Part shown: piece by piece, positions 45,828-57,403 of the stretch | How the letters are laid out: the number at the start of each line of letters is the position of its first letter | Numbering within the stretch: the first letter of the stretch is position 1 | Assembly (NCBI RefSeq): GCF_000003195.3 | Contig: NC_012873.2 | Location: 6,347,894 to 6,411,893 of the forward strand | Reading direction: 5' to 3' | Source of the DNA: Sorghum bicolor | Lineage: Eukaryota > Streptophyta > Magnoliopsida > Poales > Poaceae | DNA length: 64,000 nucleotides | Notes under the pieces: model-generated | What the model saw: the letters and a program-made list of their open reading frames with translations, nothing else | Told to the model about the DNA's origin: nothing | The model's database searches: none | Position numbers and translations under genes: made by a program

Positions 45828-46026
45828 TTAGAGTGAGGAAGGAGACAGTCCAGTGGGCCTGCTGATGGCTCATAGTGGCCGACGTGGTTCTCCCAGTGGA
45901 GAGGCAATAAAGTGCCACGTCAGTTCAAATTACTACTGCTCACGAGTCACGCACGTGGAGGTAGGGCGGTGGAAGCTCGTGGGTTGGGCTGCGTGTCAGG
46001 GTGGGCTGCGACGGAGGCAATCCGTA

Positions 46027-46830
46027 GGCCTTGTTTATTCCCCACCTAAAAATTTTTCATCCATCCCATCGAATCTTTATACACATGCATGGAACATTAA
46101 ATATAGATAAAAAAATAAACCAGTTTAGTTGAGAATCGCGAGACGAATCTTTTAAACCTAGTTACTCCATAATTAGCCTTAAGTGCTACAGTAACCCACA
46201 TATGCTAATGACAAATTAATTATGCTTAATAAATTTGTCTTGCAGTTTCCTGACGAGCTATGTAATTTGTTTTTTTATTAGTTTCTAAAAACCCCTCACG
46301 ACATCCTTCCGACACATCTGATGTGACATCCAAAAAATTTTCATACCCAATCTAAACATGCACTTAGTTCAACCAAAATCTAAAATTTTTTCAAGATTTC
46401 CCGTCACATCGAATCTTGCGGCACGACACTAAATATAGACGAAAATAAAAATTAATTACACAGTTTACCTGTAAATTACGAGATGAATCTTTTAAGCCTA
46501 GTTACTCCATGATTAGACAATGTTTATCAAATAAAAACGAAAGTGCTACAGTTCCGAAAACCAAAAAGTTTTCGAAATCAAACAAGGCTGTTGGCCTCGG
46601 GGATCATTGAATCAATTTTTTTTCAAAATTTTCTGTTAAATCAAATCTTGTGCCACATATATGGAGCATTAAATATAGATAAAAATAAAAACTAATTACA
46701 CAGTTTGCATATAAATTACGAGACAAATCTTTTATTTATAGTTACTCTATGATTGGATAATGTTTGTCAAATAAAACAAATGTTACAGTATCAAAATCTA
46801 AAAACTTTTTGAATCTAAACAAGGCCTTAT
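46027..46830. mobile_element. Cluster of three GGCCTTGTTT-type MITEs
   Basis: Three adjoining elements: about 46027-46366 (starts GGCCTTGTTTATTCC, ends CCCAATCTAAACATGCAC), about 46370-46588 (TTAGTTCAACC to CAAACAAGGC) and about 46606-46827 (ends TCTAAACAAGGCC). All share motifs such as ACACAGTTT, ACGAATCTTTTA and GTTACTCCATGATT. The outer boundaries of the inner members are worn, so nested insertion is possible. Confidence 0.8.
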
Positions 46831-47289
46831 AGAGGTGTAAAGCCATGAATATTTTAGTTACCGGGAGTTGACTTTTAAATAGGAGTTGATTTTTCTCTTT
46901 TTCTCACCATGCATCGGGTATTCTCTCCATTCTAAATTCTAAATTATATAACGTTTGATATTTTTAAATATATGACTTTTACATCTATATAATGTATATC
47001 TATATGTATAATAAAAGCTAAGACGACTTATAATTTGAAGTGAGAAGAGTAGAAATGTGTCGTTTCGACTATTAGAGAAGCCTTTAGGCTGCTTCTCTCC
47101 CATGATGAGTTTGGGTGAATGTTGTGCAACTTTTTTTTTGGTTGAGATAGCTGCTTTTTTATTCATCCGCGAGACCGTAGTACATGTAATACGAAGATTT
47201 TGGACACACACGAAGGTTACCGATCTTAATTGGAGATTTATGTATTAAGTTTTAATAATATGGTAATCTTTGAAAATAGACATGAAACA

Positions 47290-47580
47290 ACTTGTGTCAA
47301 TGTAGTGCTTTTTTAAGGAAATGACAAGGAAGCCCCCTACCTATTTTTTTCTTTTTTCTATTAATATGAATAGGTATACAAAGTACAACATGGTACAAGG
47401 CTTGTAAAGCCCAAGCAAACAAGAGAGAAACATCATAAGAAAATATTTCGTCACAATGAGATGAGATTAATGCTCTTTCTTTGAGTGCAGCCTTCCATTC
47501 CATGAGGGTAGCAACTTTATTATTGAAGATGACTCCATTCCTGATGTGATTGCCAAAAAATTGTTCTTGCCTAAACCTAT
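47290..47580 (-). mobile_element. Possible LINE ORF2 C-terminal remnant
   Basis: A minus-strand frame with RNG-IFNN-type and MEWKAALKERA segments resembles the extreme C-terminus of plant non-LTR ORF2, followed by an A-rich tail (AATAGAAAAAAGAAAAAAATAGG region at 47345-47370). Weak; no RT domain. Confidence 0.35.
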
Positions 47581-48676
47581 CAATGTAGTGTTATGGACTT
47601 ATGATCAAATATATCATATGTTGATATTATTGTAATTATTGGCATATTAGAACATGATCACATTGTCAACAACACATGACTTAATATAGTTTATCATATG
47701 TGGCTATCCTTTATATTTAAAATCACATTATAAAATAAATATTAAACGAAGGAGCGCACAAGAAGTAGTCGCAACATGCTACACTAGGTAAGATGACATG
47801 AAATAAAGTGGCTCTATTTAATGTCTATAAAACTCTCATACAACTACTAAAGTTTGACCCTAAGGCTACTAGCCATGCCAGTACATTGAGGCTACTCTGA
47901 GAGACAGCATGTTATCCCTCTAGGCTCTAGCTCAAACTTCATGATGTGGTACTATAGACCTCATCATAGGGAAATTCTAATAGCTAGTTCTAAGTTAGCA
48001 TAAAATGCCATGTGAAAAAAATATAAAAAACCTTTGAGCTAAGCTATTTGCATATGTTAATGTGTAAAAGAACATAACTTCTCTATCTTCTTTCTTCGCA
48101 ATAAAGAGTGATTATGTATAAAGAACAATTTACATGATGAGCATATATAAGGAGATGTCATCTAAGAGGCCGTGACTGTTTTCTTTGCTTGGGATACTCA
48201 TTAGGACATGTCTAACATCATCAAGAGTTTCCAAAACTCACTCTCAATCTTTTTTATAAGATTGAAAAGAACTGCTCCAACAACTACCTATCTAGAGGTG
48301 GAAGAATGTGAGGAAGAATACGAAGGACAATGTTTTAATAAAAATGTACAAGAGAAAAAATATAAAAATGGTACAATGTAATTTAGAAATAGTCTAGAAT
48401 TTTTGATGCAAAACTGATTTCTATATTTTAGAAGTGATATTTTAAAAACTGTTATGAATCTGACAAATGTACTTCTAAGATTTTTTTAGCCATTTAAAAA
48501 CTCACTAATTTATCTTTTTTTTTAAACTATTGGAGATGCTGGGCCTTTGTGAAAAAAAAAACACTGGGGCCCCAATGCATACGCGGTAAGCCCAGTACAC
48601 AAACACAAGTCTCTTCTTTTATCGAACCCAGCCCAACGACCGCGTTTCCGCCTCTCCTTCTCCCCTTCCACCTCCG

Positions 48677-51600
48677 ATGGCCACAACGGCGACAACGACG
48701 GCGACGGTGACGGCGCCGGCGGCCACAGCCAACTTCGTACCTACACCAACGCCTCCGCATCCACGCCCCGCCGCGCCACCTGCTCTCCGGGCGCCTTCCA
48801 CCTTGGGTCCTGTCAAGTCAGAGGCCCCTCCCACCCCCTCGTCCTCTACCGCCACCACCGCCGCGGCCGCAGCCGCCGTAGCGGAGGATCCATCCTACAT
48901 CATCACCGTCCCTAGTTATTCAGGTAACCAAACCCGTGCCTTAGCACCGTGCTTCTACCTCTTGTGGAGGCTAAAACCTGGAACCCTAATCGTGGCTTCC
49001 CCACGCAGCGTGGTTCTCGTTCGACTCCATCCACGACACGGAGCGCCGCCTCCTGCCGGAGTTCTTCGAGGGAGAGGCCGCGGCGGCGTCCGGGTGCCGG
49101 GGCCCGCACGCGTACAAGTATTACCGCGACTCCCTGATACGGAGGTTCCGGGCGCGGCCGGGTCGACGGCTCACACTCACGGAAGCCAGGAGGGGGCTTG
49201 TTGGTGACGTCGGCTCAGTCCGCCGCGTCTTCGACTTCCTTGAGGAATGGGGGCTCATCAACTACGGTGCTTTGCCATCGGGGTCAAAGCAAGCGAAAGA
49301 GAAGAGGGAAGAGGCTGCGCAACAGTCAACGTTGCCTTCTGGGGCAACTGTACCCAGGAAGCTCTGTACTGGATGCCGCACCGTGTGTGGGCTTGCTTAC
49401 TTCGCCTGCGACAAGGTGAGTGTTTTTAAATTGTGGATTTGGTATAATGTACCACTGCATAAATTTTCCTTAGGGATATAGTACCACTGCATCAAATTTC
49501 CACTGCAGATATAGATTTGGTAACACGAATCAAACATTTAGGTCTGAATAGAACAATCTTAACTCATTAATATGAGTATTTGGAGTGGGCTACACCAATT
49601 ACAAAAGTTGCAATGCAAAAGTATTCTGTCTGTGCTGGCAACATTAAGATAAATTAAGTTGCCAAAATCTGCACCTTTGGTTTCTCATGGTATCTAACGG
49701 AAGGAGCAATAGTTCTGTGGTTATGAGTTCAGCCATGTATCGAGAAATTCATTTGGCGGGGTTGGATGTGTTACTGCCTTCCGGGTTGATGCTATGGTCC
49801 TTGTTTCCATATGTCTCCTGGGAAGGGTATTAGGCAAAGGTTATTAAGTCGTCGCCTAGGCGTTGCCTAGTCGTTGACTAGGTGTTGAGGCGCTAAAAAA
49901 ACCTGGGCGTCCCCGTCGCCACAACCAAAAATCAGCAAAATGAGAGAGAGGAGGGAGGCAGAAGAGAGAGGAAGAACTGGTGGAGGACTGGGAAGGCCAA
50001 GAACCTGTCTGTGCTCCATCCCCATCGGCTCCAGATGCTATGGCTGTCGCAAACTTCTGCAACATCGGACATCTGGGAGGGGCAGCAGCAGTCAGCAACT
50101 CTCGATCTGCGATCTACAGGTGACTGTTGGGGATCTGGAAGGGGACGGCACCAGCAGTGAGGAAGGGAGAGGAAGAGGTAGGGAGGAATGGTTGCGGGCG
50201 GCAGCAGCACAAATGGAGAACGGGAGAGGGATGGATGGATAGAAGAGTCCCGCGCAGAGAGGGGCAGTGGCGGCGGAGACCTGGAATGCTTGTCGATAGG
50301 GAGGGCTGAAGATAGTTCACACAATATGCCAGGAAGGATATATGGGCTGGCTGGTGGGCTGGGCCTTTCTTAGTGTCTTGTCCTTCTTCTTTTCTTTTTC
50401 TGTTTTTTCCTTCCTCTGTGCTGCTGCTTTCAAGTTTCTTATAACCATATGGCATTGCCTCGCCTCGCCTTATGATCGCCCAGGCGTCGCCTAGGCGATT
50501 GGAAGGGGGTGGCTCACCATGACTCGCCTTAGTGCCTTAATAACCTTGGTATTAGGAGTTAGGACAGGTGAGCGGACAACCTTTTGAAAAAAAAAGATCC
50601 CATGTAATATAAGCATATTTTGCTTTGACGATTGTCATATTTATTCACTTCTAAATTTTAAACTGAGGGCACAGTGCAACTTCTGTGCACAAAATCACCT
50701 GCAAATATTGAAGTATTTGTCCTTATTAAAAAAAGAAAGGACATTAAGACTGGTGAGCAAATAATCTTGTTGATAAAAGGTGGCTATATTTTGCTTCTTC
50801 TGAATGTAGATTGGAACTGTTTCATATTGCCCAATAGGCCTGGTTTTAGAACATGCTCCTCATTTATGAACATACAAAGTCATTCAGGCATTGGCGCGTT
50901 GATTCAGCTTTTGTAGTAGCCACATTTGTTTATTGTTTTTTTTGGAAGGTATGGTTGTAGTGTCAGAACATTATCAACACTTATAATGAAGTTTGAAGTT
51001 AGACGCTCTGTACAGTTAATTTTTCACCATCAAAGTAACGTGGACATGTAAACAATTCAGATCAAGTTCATGCCAATTGAAGTGAGCAACAAAGATCAGT
51101 TCAACTATTGTCATCACTTGCCATTCTTACCATGTTGGCTGAAACTTTTTCATTGGCTTTTTAAATTTTTAATTTGAAGAGTTACTAAGTTGTTCTTATT
51201 AACCTTTTGCATGTGATCAGGCAGATATAAGTCTTTGTACTAGATGCTATGTAAATAATAACTACCGGCCGGGTCTGTCTCCTGCTAACTTCAAGAGAGT
51301 TGAAATTACTGAAGATTCAAAAGCAGATTGGACAGACAAAGAAACTCTTCACTTGCTTGAGGCTGTCTTGCATTATGGCGAAGACTGGAAAAAGGTGTCT
51401 GAACATGTTGGTAGTCGGTCAGAAAAAGACTGTATTGCAAGATTTATACGGTTACCTTTCGGAGAACAGTTCATGGGACCCAGGGAGGATAGAATGGGAT
51501 TTGAGAACAATGATGACAATACTGATGAGCCTGGAGCAGATGTCTCAAAACGACTACATCTCACTCCACTAGCAGATGCAAGCAATCCGATTATGGCTCA

Positions 51601-52960
51601 GGTCTGTATCGTTGCTTTTTACCCTGATGTTGGTAGCTGCTAGAGTACTTTTAAGCAGTATGCCATTTGCTTGGGCCTAGGAGCAAAGATGGCAGCACCA
51701 ATGCATATCCTTTTTGTGATTAAAACTTATGAGTCGTTCCATGTATATAAGAATGTAACATGTCAATTTCCGTTTCTATAATGTCCTTGTTATTAGATGT
51801 ATAGTTCACTTCCTCAAGTAGCCTTGGTTCCTTGCATGTATAACCCATATTCTTTACCTCAGAACAAAAGTGAAGCATTGGGATAATATTTAAACAGCCT
51901 CTGGCATAACATTCTCAAAACTGATCCCTGACTTAGGTGTGCACTGTGCACACAAATGCCTTGCATTGGCCTGCTGGTGGCAGGCTTGTTTCATCAGCTT
52001 CCTTGTACTGTATTGTTGTTCACAGAGGGAGAAATCTGAGTAACTGAAAGTGTTTTCCCAGGTTGCATTTTTATCAGCTATTGTGGGTCCCGATGTTGCC
52101 TCAGCTGCAGCGCAAGCAGCTATTTCTGCACAATCCCGTGTTGACCTAAATGACAGCGAGATTGAAACTTCAATAAATAGCACCAAGGAAGAAGGTATCA
52201 GCTCTGCTCTTTACATATTTGACTTTGTTCTTTTGCAACTTCTGCTGTTGAATTATTCATAAACATACTCCTTTGCACATCAGTGTGCAAAATGCAAGCA
52301 ATATCAACAGTGATGGTTAATGAAAGGCTGAATGTTGTATGGATGCAAATAACATTCTACAGGGAACAATACGCCCAAGCATACATGTGTAATATTATAG
52401 CATTGTGCCATGTGCAAATAATAGTATATATGGCCTTGTACCTGAATTTTTTGTGCATCCACTATTAAAATGTTTCTTGCTCACCTCACTCATACTATGC
52501 TTCTTAGCCTCTAACTTTAATGCCCTCTTCAGAATCATCTCACACAAATGGGCTCTCAGTCAACGATTTACTGAAAGAGGCGGCTGCTAATGCACGGGCA
52601 CAACTTGAGAAGGAACGAAACAGCATAGAGCAATCTTTATCAAACATAGTAGATGTCCAGGTACCAACACTCAAGTGTGAGATAACTTTACAAATTTATG
52701 TATAATATATACTGACCGCTTATCCATATCATCCCTTGTGTCATGTGTGACCTTTTCAGATGATGGAAATCCAAGATAAAATATGCCGGTTTGAACAGAA
52801 GGAGATGCTGATGGAGAAAGAGCGACAGCAGCTGAATTGTCTAAGGGATATACTTTTCACAGATCAATTGGCAGTTATGCAACATCAACAAAGGACTCCA
52901 GCTGTAGTCACAGAGTGCAAAGGTGATGAGAAGCCAAAGCCCCTGGCAAACATGAGTTGA
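48677..52960 (+). CDS. SWI3A: SWI/SNF chromatin-remodelling subunit SWI3A-like
   Basis: Six exons: 48677-48923, 49009-49415, 51221-51601, 52062-52194, 52533-52660, 52760-52960; 1497 nt, 498 aa, close to Arabidopsis SWI3A (512). SWI3 proteins dimerise and scaffold BAF/SWI-SNF complexes with a BRM or SYD ATPase. Domains: Ala/Thr/Pro-rich N-terminus (1-70); SWIRM at about 77-170 (WFSFDSIHDTERRLLPEFF); ZZ-like zinc module with Cys202, 205, 216, 224 and 227; SANT/Myb domain about 254-302 (ADWTDKETLHLLEAV, SRSEKDCIARFIRLP); C-terminal amphipathic coiled coil about 400-470 (dimerisation). Assignment to SWI3A rather than B rests on length and the ZZ module; SWI3B lacks a clear ZZ. Intron 2 (1.8 kb) holds an hAT element. 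Confidence 0.9.
49835..50548. mobile_element. Non-autonomous hAT element in SWI3A intron 2
   Basis: 714 bp with ends CAAAGGTTATTAAG and CTTAATAACCTTG, followed by GGCG/CGCC-rich subterminal repeats (GTCGCCTAGGCGTT; AGGCGTCGCCTAGGCG). An 8-bp direct duplication GTATTAGG flanks it (49827-49834; 50549-50556), the hAT signature. The interior has ORFs on both strands (for example minus 50324-49932) without recognisable domains. Confidence 0.85.
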
Positions 52961-53688
52961 TTCGAGTATATCCTCGGCATAGCATGATTCTGATGTATTA
53001 TTTCAGCGGCGTTCATCCTCATCTGCCGTTGGTAGGATTGGAACTAATTTGAAATGCTACATGTAAGTCGATACTAGTTCTCTATAGGGTGGTGGTTCCG
53101 TTAATTTTGGCATCCCTTTCCGTTTTTGCACAATGAGCTCAGCTCCAAATAGGCCTGAAGTGCGAGGGCAAGTGTATGTATGATGATGACTACCGGTTGG
53201 TGCAAGACAGCTTATTAAGAGAAACCAAAGTAGCAACTTGCACGTCTTGTCTTCTATCTATAATTGCATGCATACAGTGCGCACAAAGTCGATCACGGAT
53301 TCGCGCGGGTGGACGAAGAAAGGCCATGATCGTTTGATTATTTTGTTTGCATATCGTATCCACCTAATTTTTCTCCAAACCTATTGCCTCAACGACAAGA
53401 CAATCCTTGACCGCTTGTGCGCTAACACGTTGATATCTGCCTGTGGCACAACCACGTATTTCATCAATCCACAATTTCCATTCTGTGTTGCTTGCCACAG
53501 TTTAATTTAATCTAACATCACACTGTGTTACAGGCCATTCTATAGCACAACAGTGCTAGTTCAGCTCCCATTTCTTGACCTAAACATCCACCACAAAAAT
53601 GTTTGATGCTACACTAGTCTGCAGCAAAATACTAGATATGGCAGACTAATTGAGCCGGTTTACTCCATTGTTGGACAATGTCAGCTTC
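52961..53688. other. Convergent spacer SWI3A/RPAC1
   Basis: 3' UTRs of the two convergent genes with no additional gene or obvious repeat. Confidence 0.5.
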
Positions 53689-56600
53689 TCAGGATAGTTC
53701 AGATATGACCCTCTCACATTTCTCTTCCAAAATCTTGACGGCTTCTGTGAACAGCACCTCTGGGGGCAGAGCTCCGGTAGACTCGATGGTGACTAGCAAG
53801 GAAAACACAATAGCCAACAACGAGAATTAGAATGTTGCAGTGGAAGTACAGTGCTATCGTATCGGAAAAACTTCTGTTTTGTGATATGGTTGTCCAACTG
53901 TGAAGGTGCAATAATGAAGACCACTTAAGGAAAGATAACCTGAGTTATTGACTACTTACATATGAAGTGGTCCCTGACACGCCGTAGTTCAACTTGATTC
54001 CCATTTGGTCCCATGACACATTCTCTACAGAGTGTGCATGCCCTTGGTTTTGCAACAACTGCCCTCTTTCCACCTGTGTATACAATTTGGAAGGGTTAGT
54101 GTGAATGGCAGATGGATCATAAAAAAGCTTGGAGTCTGATTTATAGAAGACTAAAACCCCAATAGTTTGGGCAATGGACATCCAGGTCAGTGTTACGTAA
54201 GTTGCTTTTGACCCCTAGTCTTAGCATCAACCATGTTCTAATACAGTTTCCAGATGAGAACTAAAAAAAACTGGGATCATACATTTCTTCTAATTCTCCT
54301 TGGTTCTGTTGTGCAAACTTCCAATTAATACCCATCAGAAACTTCAACTAAAACAGTGGTTGATACCGGTTAAGAAATTCAAATGCTTCAAACAATCAAC
54401 TTGCTCCAACATTCAAAATATAACACCTGCCAGACTTCCACCACAGCTAAATACTGTCTCTGACTCCCTCGCTACCTCAAGTTCAGCCTCTTAAAAGAGA
54501 AAGGGAAAGAGAAATTACCATTACCCAGGTCTTCAATGTCAAAAACATTAACTGGGCACTTCTTTACTAGCTCCTCTGCATCATCACCTTCAATATCTTT
54601 GAGAATAACAACCTACATGATAATATAGCAAAATAGAATCAGGACACAAGCAATGGATACAGTTATTCACCATCTTGTTGTAAAGTCGCTAGTGAAACAA
54701 TTTTACCTCAGGGAGCATTCTGTACCAGGCTGTAGCAACTGGAGACCACTTGGCATGAACTTTCCCAACTCCCTTAACAGCATGTGCCTCAAGCTCAATA
54801 GCCTATAAAAGAACAGATTTTAAATTATGATTACCCAATGGAAATGATAGATTGTTGTAGAAAAAAAAACAGGTATAATAGACAAATTATCTTTACAAAT
54901 TTTAAATTTGGCATGAACACAAAGTCATACAATGAATTCAAATCACAATTTTTTATCAGCTATTGGCTGCATACATTTAAAACTCTGAAATTTCCACTGG
55001 ACTCTATTTTTACCATGTGGCCTCAATCACGCAACAAAGTATCTTAATCCAAATATTGAAGCAAGAAATGCAGAAGATGTAGGTACAGCTACTCATATCC
55101 TAATGGTGCATAGAAAACAAGTTATACAGCTACCTGTCCTGGCCCAAGCCTGGCAATAGTAATATCTTTAAACTTCACACCAAGAGGCTCTTCTAAGATC
55201 TCCTTTTGGCTTTGACTGAAGGATGTGAAAGTCTTCTGTTTGTCCCCAGACTGCGCAGGGGCTGCCATGCTTAATTGGCTACCTTCAGGTAACCACTCTA
55301 GTTCACTAGATTTCACTGTCACAGACAACCAAGCAGTCAACACTTACAAAGTCACACTACTAGAAAATCTCAACCATCTTTCTGAGGAAATTTGGTTTAT
55401 GCTAACAAGATAAAAGAAATATAAGGGGGCAAAGTATCATATTTCAACTACCACAGTTTTTTCTTTTTTTACTTTTAGCAATATTTTTTTTAATGACAAA
55501 GTAAACAAGATGCCAACTTTAGGTAAGCAAAACCCATTAACAAGGGAACTAAAAATGGAACTTTTAACTTGTCACTACAATATACTTAGTAAATCATTTA
55601 TTAGATGTCACATAAGTACACATGAGCTCAACTGCACTTTCCAATTCGAACAATGAGATATTCTTCCAATAAGGTACCATGGGGCATGGAATTTCATTTT
55701 GAAAGTGTTATGAACCCTAGTTCATATCGGGGATAGAGAGGATAACCATTGCCAAGAGGAAGGCCGGGCAAAGTCAGCGTGGAGGGAGACTAGAATATTT
55801 TGGGGTAACTAGATTGTTTGTTGTTCATTGCTTGATTCATCATAAGCTGATTACAGGTATAAACAGATGCGCTCAGCCCCTAGGCGCCCAGCCTCTAGCT
55901 CCTCGTTTCTCTCCCCATCAATGACTCTAATCTCTCATTAACTCTAATCCCTTCCCCAGACTCTAATTGCCATTGATTACAGCCGGCACCCCCTAGGATA
56001 CCGTCCTGGTTGCATGCAGCCGGTCCCCGGCTGCCCCACATGACAGAAAGATGGCAGGAATCTGTACTCAGCAGACATTGTAGGAAGAATGGAAGATAAG
56101 GCATACCTGTAATTCGTTGAGAACCCTTTGGACATGAAACATGCAGTTTATAAACAACAGTATTCCTTTCATTTGGGACATCATTTTCTGTGAAAAGAGA
56201 AAGGAACAATAAGATGGCTCTTGTGTCAAATGTATTAAGGTGAAGCTAGAGCAATTGAAGTTACTTACCTGAGATGTAATCAAAAAGCCTTGGATCTGCA
56301 CGAAGTGGAATAAGTCCTAGTCTATGTGAAAGAACCTCATCTGCTATAACTGAGGTGTTGTCAACCATGAAGATTTTCTCAATTGCCATAGTAGGAACCT
56401 ACTAGTTCAGAGTTAGTATTAAACTAAGCACTTATTGATCCAGAACTCCGATACATATGACCTACTAAAAGAAGACGGTTCTTGGTTATCTTAACGTACA
56501 CATGAAAACATGCAAATACCTCTGCGATGAGGATTCTCCGGAAAGCATTAGCTATTGATGCATCAATACCAATCATATCAAACTCCATATCATCTTCAGT

Positions 56601-57403
56601 GAGACGATTTATTTCAATTTTGAAGTTCTTGCAAAACTTCTCCACTGACACGCTATTATCAACTCCCATAGCAGCAAATGTACCCGAGTATTGGTAACCT
56701 TGAGTCTTTTAGACATACAGGAGAAACATAATAATATATGAGCCCAATAATAGAATGGAATGAAGTTCGATATCAATAAAGAGGAAATTATTTCACAAAA
56801 TAATAAAGCAAAACAAATACAAACAATTTCCAACATGTATTCAAGGAACAAATTTCAACAAGACAAAACAAAATCAAACTTAAAAAATCAGTAAGAACAA
56901 ATATGATTATTTTCACAGAGAATTTGTGTGCATAGCAGCAAATTTAACAGTGCACTTAACAAATAGAGAAAAGAAGATCAAGTAACATGTTCAATCCTTT
57001 ATCAGAAGAAAAAATAGCACACATACTTAACAAATTAATTTTCTGTGTTCATTGTAGTCAATTAAACTCATAATGTCAAAACACCTGCGGCTATGCATCT
57101 ATGTGAAATTAAGTTCCTATGCAAGATAAACTTACCAGCACACTAATTTCATGTGAAAATCATTGAATATACAAACAGACCATTTCACCAGGAAACATGT
57201 GCAAAGCTAGTCATGCAGATGACCATGAGCAACAAATGCAAAGACATGAAAGAAGAGTAGCATATAAATGTGTATACATGAATGGGGGCATCAGCATTGC
57301 AGACAACACGTGTGCGCTGGACCTCCAGGTAGTCTGGAAGCTTGTTTTCTTGTTGATTGGGTGCATTGTCCACCTCCTTAGATTTAGTCCCCTTCTTTGG
57401 CAT
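53689..57403 (-). CDS. RPAC1: RNA polymerase I and III subunit RPAC1 (AC40)
   Basis: Nine coding exons in transcript order: 57403-57278, 56705-56520, 56398-56269, 56187-56107, 55315-55134, 54802-54707, 54612-54519, 54073-53960, 53792-53689; 1113 nt, 370 aa (Arabidopsis about 375). RPAC1 is the alpha-like subunit that pairs with RPAC2 to nucleate Pol I and Pol III assembly in the nucleus. Visible: basic N-terminus, the alpha-motif [15 protein letters not shown] (about 89-103), the insert domain with [13 protein letters not shown], and the C-terminal dimerisation segment [15 protein letters not shown]. An in-frame TGA lies 30 nt upstream of the chosen ATG, supporting this start. A leader exon up to about 57934 is likely. 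Intron 4 contains a solo LTR. Confidence 0.92.
55706..56045 (-). mobile_element. Solo LTR with 5-bp target duplication in RPAC1 intron 4
   Basis: 340 bp: minus-strand start TGTCATGTGGGGCAGCC (56045), end GGTTCATAACA (55706), flanked by GAAAG at 55701-55705 and 56046-56050. The start matches the 5' LTR of the Reina-like fragment at 22153 for the first 12 bases (TGTCATGTGGGG), so it is probably of the same or a sister family. Left by unequal recombination between LTRs. Confidence 0.88.

Larger units (their letters stand above)
45831..48676. other. Intergenic between bZIP60 and SWI3A, MITE-rich
   Basis: Holds the MITE cluster 46027-46830 and a possible LINE scrap at about 47290-47580. The rest (47580-48520) is AT-rich with no coding signal. 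The SWI3A leader begins near 48600. Confidence 0.5.

Noticed and set aside
49932..50324. Minus-strand 130-codon ORF in SWI3A intron 2
   Set aside because: Ser/Pro/Leu-rich reading of hAT interior, no domain, overlaps ORFs on the other strand; mentioned only as possible captured DNA.
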